DNA from: Pseudomonadota bacterium
GTDB lineage: Bacteria > Bdellovibrionota_B > Oligoflexia > Oligoflexales > CAIYRB01
Reading direction: 5' to 3'
Length of the DNA: 64,000 nt
NCBI GenBank assembly: GCA_026390435.1
Contig: JAPLFY010000031.1
Span: forward strand, 116,553 to 180,552
Shown here: positions 10,450 to 18,592 of the stretch, piece by piece
Layout: each line of letters starts with the position of its first letter
How positions within the stretch are numbered: the first letter of the stretch is position 1
Made by a program: the position numbers and the translations under genes
The notes under the pieces: generated by a model
What the model was told of the DNA's origin: nothing
The model's input: only the letters and a program-made list of their open reading frames with translations
The model's database searches: none

Positions 10450-12060
10450 TCACTCGTCTTCAGCAGAAGCATCATCCAGCTCCGACTGAAGATATTTATC
10501 TGCTGCTATTTGGACCGTGCGCGCAATACCTGTTGATAATCCAGTTTTTTGCGCCACCTCTTCAGCCGAATCCGCTACAATATCACCAATAGTGCCGTAT
10601 CCCGCGTCTGCCAAGGCATGCGCCGTGGCTTCACCGACACCACTGAGGCGTTGGAACAAGCGAATTCTGTCATTACGCCCGGAATCCACCTCCGCTTCCT
10701 TCTCACTAGCCACGGCCTTATTGGGTTCAGCTGCCGCATGAGCAAAAAGCTCCCCATGCTCACCACCAGCGCCTTTAGCCGGAGCAACATTTCGCCCAGC
10801 CTCACGCGCCAACCTTGCGGCTTCCTCCAAGACTTTTTCAGCTTCCGGCTCTTCCATATTTAGCAGACGCTGCAAGGTTCTGGCACTTAATGCAGCAACC
10901 TCAGCTGGCGACTTCACACCCTCGTTGACAAGGATTTCTGCCCGCATCGGACCGATGCCAGCAATACTCGCCACGGAGATTTTAGCTCCGACCAATTCCT
11001 GCTCAAGCTTGCCTTCGCTCTTAATATCCAAGCGCCAGCCAGTCAACTGAGCCGCTAAGCGCACATTCTGACCACGCTTGCCGATCGCTAGCGATAGCTG
11101 ATCGTCAGCCACGATGACTTCCATGCTGTGGTTTGCGTCATCGACGATCACTTTACTAACCACAGCTGGCGCAAGAGCATTACAAACCAATCGAGCCGGA
11201 TCTTTATCCCACGGAACGATATCGATCTTTTCGCCATTGAGCTCCTGGACCACGGCTTGGACCCGCGCACCCTTCATCCCAACGCAAGCACCAACCGGAT
11301 CTACCGATTGATCCCGGGAATAAACGGCAATTTTGGAACGGTGCCCAGGATCCCGGGCAGCACTTTCAATCGTCACGATGCCATCATAAATCTCAGTGAC
11401 GTGCTGTTCGAATAAACGCACCAGGAAGCCCGGATGCGCTCTCGACATAACAATTTGCGGCCCACGTGAAGAGCGCTTAACCTCGAGCACGTAGCCGGTA
11501 ATGCGGTCCTTAATCCGGTAGCGCTCTGTCGGCATTTGCTCGCGATAAGGGATCACTGCCTCTGTTCGGCCTAAATCCACGATAATGTCGTGGCGCTCAA
11601 ACCGCCTTACGTGACCACTAAGAATCTCGCCAGTCCGGTCTTTGAACTCATCGTAAATTTGTGCCCGCTCAGCATCGCGCACCTTTTGCACAATAATCTG
11701 CTTTGCAGATTGCGCAGCAATACGCCCAAAGCTCCCAGTGTCGATCTTGATACCCAAAGCATCGCCGACACCAGCCTCGGGATCTAAGCGATGCGCTTCT
11801 GGCACGGCAATCTCCCGCACCTTATCTTCGACATCTTGCACGACCGTACGAAACTGAAATAGCTCAATCTCGTTACTATCTTCGTTGTAATGCGCCTCTA
11901 AATCGGCAGTTGCGCCGAAGTCCCGTCGAGCGGCATGCAATACAGCCTGCTCAAGCGCATCGATGATGATAGCTTTGTCCAGGTTCTTATCACGACTCAC
12001 CAAATTGATGACACGTGTAAGGTCACCATCAAACTCGGTTGTTTCTGATACTGCCACCAT
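10450..12060 (-). CDS. nusA: transcription termination/antitermination factor NusA
   Basis: NusA binds RNA polymerase and nascent RNA to modulate pausing and termination. The N-terminal polymerase-binding domain comes first. The S1 domain (GEILSGHVRRFERHDIIVDL) lies at about 145-200, and two KH domains follow (VGACVGMKGARVQAVVQEL; DDQLSLAIGKRGQNVRLAAQ). A helix-hairpin-helix-like region then leads to a second HhH (LSGVGEATAHALADAGYGTI) near the acidic C terminus DDASAEDE. Length 536 is longer than the minimal Gram-positive form and includes this C-terminal repeat region. It is downstream of rimP, as in most bacteria. Confidence 0.96.
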   Translation of the reverse strand: MVAVSETTEFDGDLTRVINLVSRDKNLDKAIIIDALEQAVLHAARRDFGATADLEAHYNEDSNEIELFQFRTVVQDVEDKVREIAVPEAHRLDPEAGVGDALGIKIDTGSFGRIAAQSAKQIIVQKVRDAERAQIYDEFKDRTGEILSGHVRRFERHDIIVDLGRTEAVIPYREQMPTERYRIKDRITGYVLEVKRSSRGPQIVMSRAHPGFLVRLFEQHVTEIYDGIVTIESAARDPGHRSKIAVYSRDQSVDPVGACVGMKGARVQAVVQELNGEKIDIVPWDKDPARLVCNALAPAVVSKVIVDDANHSMEVIVADDQLSLAIGKRGQNVRLAAQLTGWRLDIKSEGKLEQELVGAKISVASIAGIGPMRAEILVNEGVKSPAEVAALSARTLQRLLNMEEPEAEKVLEEAARLAREAGRNVAPAKGAGGEHGELFAHAAAEPNKAVASEKEAEVDSGRNDRIRLFQRLSGVGEATAHALADAGYGTIGDIVADSAEEVAQKTGLSTGIARTVQIAADKYLQSELDDASAEDE

Positions 12061-12106
12061 GCTCTTCTATCCTTCCTAGCATTTCTTTAGGAAACGAGTT
12101 CGATCT

Positions 12107-12589
12107 TTAATTATTGCCCCAGTCGTAAACCAAACTGGCTCGCTGCAAGCTCAGGAGCGGGAACGACCACTGACCCTGTTCCGTCTCAAGCGTGATCAGA
12201 ACACCATCATCGCCATCACCCACCGCCAACAAGGTACCCTTACCATTCCGGCGCTCGCCCACCTTCTCCAGCAGCTTAACCTCTACGCACCGACCCACCT
12301 GACTGGCAAAATGCTCCCGTCGACGCAGAGGACGCTCAACCCCAGGCGAACTTACCTCTAATACGTAATTCCCGGGAATCATGTCGTCCAATTGCGGATA
12401 CTCAGCCAACAGGCGACTAGCCTTGACACACCCGTCTAAGGTAATGCCCTCATCCTGGCCTTGATGATCCACAAATAACCGTAATATCCGGTCGTTCCCC
12501 GACCACTCAGCCTCAATACAATCGTAGCCAGCGGGCTGCAACTGCCCATTGACTACATTCATAACGCTGTCTAACTTTACTCTATCCAA
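12107..12589 (-). CDS. rimP: ribosome maturation factor RimP
   Basis: RimP assists 30S maturation. Family blocks visible are AGYDCIEAEW near the N terminus, LFVDHQGQDEGITLDGCVKASR, YVLEVSSPGVERPLRRREHF, the RimP hallmark, and a C-terminal SH3-like domain. The start is taken as TTG at 12587-12589, preceded by AAGGTAAGG. An in-frame ATG nine codons later is an alternative. It is the first gene of the rimP-nusA-infB-rbfA-truB-metK operon. Confidence 0.93.
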   Translation of the reverse strand: MDRVKLDSVMNVVNGQLQPAGYDCIEAEWSGNDRILRLFVDHQGQDEGITLDGCVKASRLLAEYPQLDDMIPGNYVLEVSSPGVERPLRRREHFASQVGRCVEVKLLEKVGERRNGKGTLLAVGDGDDGVLITLETEQGQWSFPLLSLQRASLVYDWGNN

Positions 12590-12901
12590 TGACCTTACCT
12601 TGATTAGACTTTTAGCCAGTGGCTACAAGGACACATCACTCTTGGGCACCTTTGATGGCCCGCCAGGTTATAAGCGCGGACCCACACAACACCCATACAA
12701 AAAAGGCCAGCTGCAGTCCACCCGCGGTAAAGCGGCTGGATGCCTGGGCCTGCAGAAAAGTGAATTTAATGGATAAATCACTTGGTTTACAAGCACACTT
12801 AGGAACGACAAGGTGGTATCATAATAGGATCCATAGTTCAACTAAAGATCGGAGTAAAGACTGCCGAAACTCCTTTTGGTTAACTTTAAAGGAGAACGAG
12901 C
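12590..12901. other. divergent intergenic region between rimP and the PilZ-like gene
   Basis: About 310 bases with no convincing gene. It must hold the promoter of the translation operon (minus) and of the PilZ-like gene (plus). An imperfect GC-rich hairpin (TCCA-C-CCGC ... GCGG-C-TGGA, around 12717-12741) and a duplicated CTGCAG lie in the rimP leader and could be a structured untranslated region. E. coli carries a tRNA gene at this position; none is seen here. The plus-strand end has AAAGGAGAACGAGC before the ATG at 12902. Confidence 0.5.
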
Positions 12902-13720
12902 ATGGGTATTTTCGCTAAGCTCGGCTTATTAAAAAACAAAGACAAGACCACTCCTCAGGATGTCCAAGCGGAGCTCTCCAGCCTGAAGGCGGACGGACGC
13001 CTACATAAACGAATAAAAATTACGGACCCAACACTTGCCAGCCTAACCCTCGCTGATAAACCCACTCTACCCTTAGTGGATCTAAGCTATGGCGGCATCG
13101 CGATCTTATTACCAGCAAATGCGATGAGCCCCACTGGTGCTCCATTAAACGGGCGCCTCCACACACTGAACCGATTCGTCGATGTGAAGCTAACCCCAGT
13201 CCGCTCCTCGCCAAGCAGAGAAATCGAAGAAAACCGTGTTCTTGCAGCTTTCCGGTTCGTACATGAGGACTCCGCCCCACTGCTTTTTTTGCGCCAATTC
13301 ATTGAGCCCTCTCGGTCAGGTGAATCCTTAGCCTATATTGCACCCACGATGCGCCAGGTACGATATAACCATCAGGACTGGCACTGTTTTCGCGGCGAAG
13401 GACCAGTCGATCTCCTGCTTCGCTGTCAGCCCAATTCTGTGACACCCGCAGAATTCCTACTAACCTTTCGCACTCAAGAAACCTATTGGGACCTGAGTTA
13501 CCGCAATGGACAGCTGAGCACTGGGCACACAGCTAACTCCAACTCATCAGCGCTCGATCGTGGAGTTGATAGTGTAATAAACTCAGCAGAACTGAATCCT
13601 TATGTTCTGCGCACTGCCATTTTTATTCTCTCGTCCTGCCCCTCCACATATGAAGAACTCGTGCACCCAATCATAGAACTCGCCAAATGGGCACTTAACT
13701 CATCCACTAAGCGCAACTAG
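12902..13720 (+). CDS. PilZ-like domain protein
   Basis: A cytosolic protein of 272 residues. After a charged N terminus, LPLVDLSYGGIAILLP (about 57-73) matches the DLSxGG core of PilZ domains. A beta-rich stretch follows and ends with RVLAAFRFVHEDSAPLLFLRQFIEP, like the closing strand and helix of a PilZ barrel. The N-terminal RxxxR c-di-GMP motif may be RLHKRIK (about 35-41), but this is not certain. The C-terminal half is unrecognised. A strong AAAGGAG precedes the ATG. It is transcribed away from rimP, ahead of the TPR-winged-helix gene. Confidence 0.65.
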   Translation: MGIFAKLGLLKNKDKTTPQDVQAELSSLKADGRLHKRIKITDPTLASLTLADKPTLPLVDLSYGGIAILLPANAMSPTGAPLNGRLHTLNRFVDVKLTPVRSSPSREIEENRVLAAFRFVHEDSAPLLFLRQFIEPSRSGESLAYIAPTMRQVRYNHQDWHCFRGEGPVDLLLRCQPNSVTPAEFLLTFRTQETYWDLSYRNGQLSTGHTANSNSSALDRGVDSVINSAELNPYVLRTAIFILSSCPSTYEELVHPIIELAKWALNSSTKRN

Positions 13721-13747
13721 CTGCATCTCGGGTCGATGGCGAGCGTT

Positions 13748-13759
13748 GCCACATGTGGC
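13748..13759. repeat. 12-bp perfect palindrome, possible operator
   Basis: GCCACATGTGGC lies between the PilZ-like gene and the TPR gene, about 107 bases before the latter's ATG. A perfect dyad of this size in a short intergenic space could be a repressor or activator site. Nothing else supports that. Confidence 0.3.
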
Positions 13760-13865
13760 CACATTATGATTAAACAAACTGAGGCTGGTGTGATTTCTTT
13801 TTGGTTTCAGACCTGAAGTCTGGTACACCTGGCGCAAAAGGTCGCCTGCCAGCCAAGGATTCGCG

Positions 13866-16064
13866 ATGAATTGGGATATCCTGATGAAACAGGCCCGCGA
13901 TTGCCATACTAAGCAAGCGTGGGAGCAGTTCTTCGATGAGACCGGCGAAATCCTGGCGACAAGTAGCCATGCCAAGCCGATCGAGGATATCTTTAAAATT
14001 CTGCGCCAGGACCCACAGAGCCTCCTCTATGACCCGCGGATTTGGGGGCGGCTGATTCAGGGATGCTTATCTAGCTGGAGTCTTGAGCTCGGCCATGAAA
14101 TCACCGAGTTCACTAAGAAAATAAACTCCCCTAAACTAAGCATACCCACAGCTCAGCTTTTTCTCGAAAGTGGCTCACCCACCATAGCCCGCGAAATTGC
14201 AAATCGAGCACTCCGGCTGTCCAATCTGCCACCAGCAGAACGTTTGCAGTTAGCGATGATAGTCGTCTCTTGCTATGCGGAGGAAGGCAAAAGAGAGAAG
14301 TCGATTCGATTGCTAAGCGAGATTCAGGAGTCATTGCAGAGCCCCTCTCTGGATGCGCGCGAACGCGCCGACTTGCTGACAAATATGGGCCGTATGGAGT
14401 TTTTCCTGGGGCGCTACTCGCAAGCCGGCGAGCAGTTCTACCAAGCATCAATCCTGTACAGAAATTTGTCTGACTGGGAGGCTGCGGCTAAAACTATATT
14501 CAACACCGCGGTTTGTTATCTAAATGGCGGAACAGATCGGCGGGCAGATGCATTTGCCATGATAGAGGAATGTCGCCGCCTAGCTGAGGCAGAAAAACTG
14601 CCAGGCCCGCTAGCCCATTGCGAAGCATCATACGGCACCGATGCATTTCAACACGGAAATTTTAGAGGCGCCCTAGAGCACCTCCGTCGAGCCCTAAATT
14701 ACTTGCCAAACTCGGACAAGAGCTACCGCAAACTTCGCATTGTTTCCATGCTTGCTAGTACTTATTTAGCCATGGGCCGATATCATTTGGCGAAAAAACT
14801 TGGGCACCAGGCAGCGGAATTAATCGCACATGATGACGCAGCACGGCGCACCCCCCGCCACGAGGCGCTAACCGCAGAGCTACTCTGGGAAGACGGACTT
14901 ATAGAAGAAAGCCAGGGCATACTGCGCCAATCCACCTTGCCGCTCGAAATGCACGGTGTGCACACACTGGATGAGCTCTCAACAGTCGCTCGTTTCACCC
15001 TCCAAAATGCACGACTAAACGTTCGCAACCTGCCGACCAAATTGGCGGCCGATCAATCTTTGCAGCGAAATCCACATGCGTGTCTTGATTATAAATATGC
15101 TTTAGGAGAAATGGCACTTACGACAGGGGACTCAAAACAAGCTGAGCTATATTTCGGTGAATGCGTAAAAAAAGGCCAAAGTTACGGTTATCGCCTCCAT
15201 GAAACCTTAGGGACTCTCGGCCTTATACAGACCCTTCTCTACCAAAAGCGCGCCAAAGAGGCCTCAGGACTTATTAGCGAATTTGAGACTTTAGTCGCAC
15301 GAATGGGTGAGACACCACTCAAAACCCAAGTTATGTTTGTGCAAGCTGCACAAGCGTATCAATTGGGCGATTTTACAGAATTCCAGCGCATACTACGACT
15401 GGCCTCCAAATCTAAGCGCCAGAGCTTTGCCGATAGATTTGTGCTTGGTGGCTGGATCGCAACCATTGAAGGGCGCGCTTCGCGCCTAACTGGGGGATGG
15501 CAATCCCATCTCCTAGCACGCTATACGAGAATCTACTTCGCTCCGTCTTTAAAGGCGATAGATCAGCGCCATTATCGTATCAGTGATCATTACATCGTAA
15601 GCTTAGAACGGCACCCGTCTCTAGCCGATTTGCTGAATTATTTACTTTTAAAAAGTAGTTTTAGCGCCACCACTGCTGAAATTCAAAGCAGCGTTTGGAA
15701 ACAAAGCCTGCACACGCAAGGTTGGCAGCAAAAGATACGCAACACGATTATGCGACTGCGCGACTTCTTCCCATACACGATCGCACCGATCATCATGCAC
15801 ACAGATACAATCGCGCTGTTTAGCGAAGCGATAACAATTCACCCCAGAAGAATTCAAGGGGCCACAGCAGACACAGAGATCGTCCGCCTGCTGGACGACA
15901 TTCCCATGTCCAGCTTTGAACTAGCAAGTCGCCTTCAAATCTCACCGGCCACAACCAAGCGGTTACTAAAGAAATTGACGGATGAACACGCTGTCGCCGC
16001 CTTCAAAGATGGCAGGAATGTTTATTACCGATCAAATAAGTCTCACTTAACCATACCGCCCTGA
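13866..16064 (+). CDS. TPR-repeat protein with C-terminal winged helix
   Basis: A 732-residue cytosolic protein built of helical repeats. Several TPR-type pairs are visible, for example LTNMGRMEFFLGRYSQAGEQ, FGTDAFQHGNFRGALEHLRR-type spacing, and MLASTYLAMGRYHLAKKLGH. The last ~60 residues (PMSSFELASRLQISPATTKR then LLKKLTDEHAVAAFKDGRNV) read as an ArsR/MarR-like winged helix ending with a wing and YYR. It may be a large TPR-containing transcription regulator. AAGGA sits 6 bases before the ATG. The 3-prime end overlaps by 22 bases a convergent reading frame ending at 16043. Confidence 0.7.
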   Translation: MNWDILMKQARDCHTKQAWEQFFDETGEILATSSHAKPIEDIFKILRQDPQSLLYDPRIWGRLIQGCLSSWSLELGHEITEFTKKINSPKLSIPTAQLFLESGSPTIAREIANRALRLSNLPPAERLQLAMIVVSCYAEEGKREKSIRLLSEIQESLQSPSLDARERADLLTNMGRMEFFLGRYSQAGEQFYQASILYRNLSDWEAAAKTIFNTAVCYLNGGTDRRADAFAMIEECRRLAEAEKLPGPLAHCEASYGTDAFQHGNFRGALEHLRRALNYLPNSDKSYRKLRIVSMLASTYLAMGRYHLAKKLGHQAAELIAHDDAARRTPRHEALTAELLWEDGLIEESQGILRQSTLPLEMHGVHTLDELSTVARFTLQNARLNVRNLPTKLAADQSLQRNPHACLDYKYALGEMALTTGDSKQAELYFGECVKKGQSYGYRLHETLGTLGLIQTLLYQKRAKEASGLISEFETLVARMGETPLKTQVMFVQAAQAYQLGDFTEFQRILRLASKSKRQSFADRFVLGGWIATIEGRASRLTGGWQSHLLARYTRIYFAPSLKAIDQRHYRISDHYIVSLERHPSLADLLNYLLLKSSFSATTAEIQSSVWKQSLHTQGWQQKIRNTIMRLRDFFPYTIAPIIMHTDTIALFSEAITIHPRRIQGATADTEIVRLLDDIPMSSFELASRLQISPATTKRLLKKLTDEHAVAAFKDGRNVYYRSNKSHLTIPP

Positions 16065-16286
16065 ACCCAAGCCTCGAAGTTTTTCACTTCAGCCGGCGTG
16101 TTACTCCCAAATTTCGGCATCGTTTTAGCCAATATCGTGGCCAGAGAATCACTGGCGCTCGCCTTCGCTGTTTCGTAGTCGGAAATTTGTGGTGAAGTTC
16201 CCGACGGCCCGTGACAACTAAAGCATTTTGCCCGAAGGTAAGTCTCAATGTTGGGAGTGTAGGTTATCAGTCCTACAGCGCCTACC
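16043..16286 (-). pseudogene. detached C-terminal cytochrome-like repeat of the preceding lipoprotein
   Basis: An open frame without its own start follows the stop of the lipoprotein at 16282, shifted by one base. It encodes an 80-residue module with a canonical CFSCH heme motif (AKCFSCHGPSG). It ends TPAEVKNFEAWVQGGMVK, and its layout mirrors the first repeat (EKQCLGGCHDAG; EKNLFANWVAAGMPQ). The shift falls at a run of seven G (16287-16293; C on the coding strand). One added base would join the two into a 289-residue protein. It could be a sequencing error, a phase-variable tract or a true frameshift. The last 22 bases overlap the TPR gene. Confidence 0.75.
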
Positions 16287-16911
16287 GGGGGGGCGTCGCT
16301 GCGGTGCCAGGCTGCGCACTATTAGATTGCGGCGTGGGAGACGCTACAGTTTTAGCGCAGTTCGAAGCAGTTTTCTTGGGCGTCTTTTTCGGCGCTACGA
16401 CTGTATCCGGAGAGGAATTACCGCTACCTGAGCCTGTCACGGTGAAGTCTTTGCCGTTGTTAGTGGCGGTGGTTGCCGCAGCATCAGACTGGGGCATCCC
16501 AGCCGCAACCCAATTGGCAAAGAGATTTTTCTCTTCCGCTGTCATCGTTCTGCGACGCGGCATACGACCCGCGTTAATGCTGTCAAGAGAGACATTTGCG
16601 GCAGCCTTTGCTTCTGCATAGGTTGATAACGGAGGCGTCTGAAGACCGGCGTCGTGACAACCGCCCAGACATTGTTTTTCGATGATTTTTTTTATCGTCA
16701 CATCGTAGCCGATGACTGCCTCGGTTAAGGACAAACACTCGCCCTCTTTTTTCGCGTCGCCATCACCCGCAGAGTCTGAAGCTCCGTATCGCTGATCGGA
16801 CACGGCGACGGGAGGCTGGCTGCAAGCGGACAAGCCCGTCACGCTTAATAGAAGGCAGGCCCTGAAAAATAAATTCCCTACAAAGGAACTTGTAGCGCAG
16901 GCATTGCTCAC
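16282..16911 (-). CDS. cytochrome c-like lipoprotein, N-terminal part (frameshifted)
   Basis: A secreted lipoprotein: the signal peptide ends LLSVTGLSAC with the lipid cysteine C30. A module at about residues 66-140 has CLGGCH (C81, C85, H86), a CX3CH variant of the heme-attachment motif, then the AEAKAAANVSLDSINAGRMP helix and EKNLFANWVAAGMPQ. This resembles the small cytochrome-like domains that end lipoproteins of delta-like bacteria. A Thr/Ser/Asn/Pro-rich linker leads to the stop, where a second such module continues in another frame. The start is GTG at 16909-16911 with AGGAAA upstream. It would be a periplasmic heme protein matured by the Ccm system. Confidence 0.72.
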   Translation of the reverse strand: MSNACATSSFVGNLFFRACLLLSVTGLSACSQPPVAVSDQRYGASDSAGDGDAKKEGECLSLTEAVIGYDVTIKKIIEKQCLGGCHDAGLQTPPLSTYAEAKAAANVSLDSINAGRMPRRRTMTAEEKNLFANWVAAGMPQSDAAATTATNNGKDFTVTGSGSGNSSPDTVVAPKKTPKKTASNCAKTVASPTPQSNSAQPGTAATPPR

Positions 16912-17311
16912 AATACTTTTCCTCGCGAGCCCCTAGTACAACGGGGCAAAAAAAACACTAGTTTTAAACGATACGATCCGATTCCTTTTGAGACACCTGC
17001 TTATCGGCAGAAGATCGGCAGAACTTGACGATAAATTTCGATTTACCAGTATATTTTTGGCCTTACCGGCTACTGGAGAACCTAACCCAATGATTTGCGT
17101 CAGTTTCCTAAGATTTATGCGACCTAGAGGCGAGTTAGACTAGTTTTTTACGATGTAATTCCTGATCAAATCCGGACTAGGTTTCTGTTCAAAAAATCTA
17201 TGTACAGGATTCATTATTCGATGCTACGGTTTGCCCATAAAGATTGCGTGTCCTCATAATTTATCGCTTTTTCTGCGGCCAAAAACTTTGGCTCAGCAAG
17301 AAAGGTCTGTA
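16912..17311. other. intergenic region upstream of the mannanase
   Basis: About 400 bases, AT-rich in places, divergent between the cytochrome-like lipoprotein and the GH5 gene. A CCCC...GGGG hairpin next to A8 lies at 16934-16960, close to the lipoprotein start. I see no convincing gene. AAAGGT lies 5 bases before the GH5 ATG. No sigma-70 promoter is clear enough to place. Confidence 0.4.
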
Positions 17312-18547
17312 ATGCTTTGCTTAATTCGCCGTGGCTTTTTGCTGGCGCTATTGGGATTGGCCGCTGAAGCCTATGCCGTTCCGAAACAAAACATGCAGGA
17401 TAGCACCAGCGATTTCGTTAAGGTGGCTGGAACTGAGTTCACATTAAACGGAAAACCCTTTTATTTTCAGGGTACGAATTTTTATCGCCTAAGTCTCATT
17501 GAGCGGCAATCAGATGCACAGGTTTATGAGATCATGCAGCAGCTCTCCGAGAAGGGCATGAAAACCGTACGAATCTGGGGCTTTTCTTGTGGCGAGAGCA
17601 ACGCCCAAGCGATGTTGAAGAGCGTTAGTAAAAATTCAGCAGAATACGACGAGATAGCGCTACGCAGACTAGACCTGGCTATTGACGCAGCACGGCGTGC
17701 TAACATTAAAGTGATATTGCCGCTGGTAAATTACCAAGCTGAGTACTGCTCAATGTCATGGTGGGTTAAGCAGGTAGTAAATAAAGAGGATCCAAACCTT
17801 TTCTATACCGACCCAGATGTTCGTGAAGCGTTTAAGCGCCATGTAGGTCAACTGCTATCACGGGCCAATACCGCTTATATGGACAAACGGCACGAAAACG
17901 TTACCTACGCAAATGACCCGACGATTATGGCTATCGAGCTAGCTAATGAGCCTCATACCGAAGACTGGTACGAGTCCGAAAGAGGAATACGCTCCGGCGA
18001 GATCCTATACAACTGGCTCAAGTTCATGTCCGACTTCATCAGGTCCGTTGACCCAAATCATCTGATCGCCTCGGGCGAGGAAGGCTACTCCGCCGCACCC
18101 ACGTCACAGGACGCAGTGGATAAGCATTGGTGGCTCTCTGATGGTTCGAAAGGCGCAGACTATGAGCGCAATCTAACCCTTGCCAATATCGACTTCGCAA
18201 CTGTTCATGCGTACCCAACTCACTGGATGGTCCCAGCCGAAGACATAGAATGGTTTGGGACTCATTATTTAAAGGATCGCGCCTCGATCGCACACAAGAT
18301 CGGCAAACCAGTCGTCCTTGAGGAAATTGGCATCAGCAATATTGAAAATCCATATCTTGGTTATACCAAGGAGCCAGAACTCTGGCTGGAGCAATTACTT
18401 CACGCGGCTAACGCAGCGAATTATGCTGGCACAATGATCTGGCAGCTGGTGCCTACGGGCTCCGAGGAAGGTGAATTCATCTATGACTTCACATCCCCGG
18501 TAGCCGCCGTAGTTTTTAAACAAGCCGATTACATGAATAAGCACTAA
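17312..18547 (+). CDS. secreted GH5 endo-beta-mannanase-like glycoside hydrolase
   Basis: A GH5 TIM-barrel enzyme, closest in my judgement to the GH5_7 endo-1,4-beta-mannanases that cut mannan backbones. From the ATG at 17312 (AAAGGT upstream) it has a signal peptide MLCLIRRGFLLALLGLAAEA. Core motifs are GTNFYRLSL, KTVRIWGFSCGE, MAIELANEPH with the acid/base glutamate at about E213, and KPVVLEEIGIS with the nucleophile at about E338. A longer frame exists from TTG at 17231, but its added 27 residues would bury the signal peptide. 411 residues is normal for the family. No carbohydrate-binding module is attached. It converges with an expansin-like gene. Confidence 0.9.
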   Translation: MLCLIRRGFLLALLGLAAEAYAVPKQNMQDSTSDFVKVAGTEFTLNGKPFYFQGTNFYRLSLIERQSDAQVYEIMQQLSEKGMKTVRIWGFSCGESNAQAMLKSVSKNSAEYDEIALRRLDLAIDAARRANIKVILPLVNYQAEYCSMSWWVKQVVNKEDPNLFYTDPDVREAFKRHVGQLLSRANTAYMDKRHENVTYANDPTIMAIELANEPHTEDWYESERGIRSGEILYNWLKFMSDFIRSVDPNHLIASGEEGYSAAPTSQDAVDKHWWLSDGSKGADYERNLTLANIDFATVHAYPTHWMVPAEDIEWFGTHYLKDRASIAHKIGKPVVLEEIGISNIENPYLGYTKEPELWLEQLLHAANAANYAGTMIWQLVPTGSEEGEFIYDFTSPVAAVVFKQADYMNKH

Positions 18548-18566
18548 ACGCTAAAGCCCCACCGGC

Positions 18567-18592
18567 GTCTCTTACTCGATCGTGTAAGAGAC
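18567..18592. terminator. hairpin between convergent GH5 and expansin-like genes
   Basis: A 9-bp perfect stem, GTCTCTTAC and GTAAGAGAC, with an 8-base loop. It overlaps the last codons and stop of the minus-strand gene and lies 20 bases after the GH5 stop. No T tract follows in either direction, so it is a weak terminator candidate, perhaps bidirectional. Confidence 0.4.
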
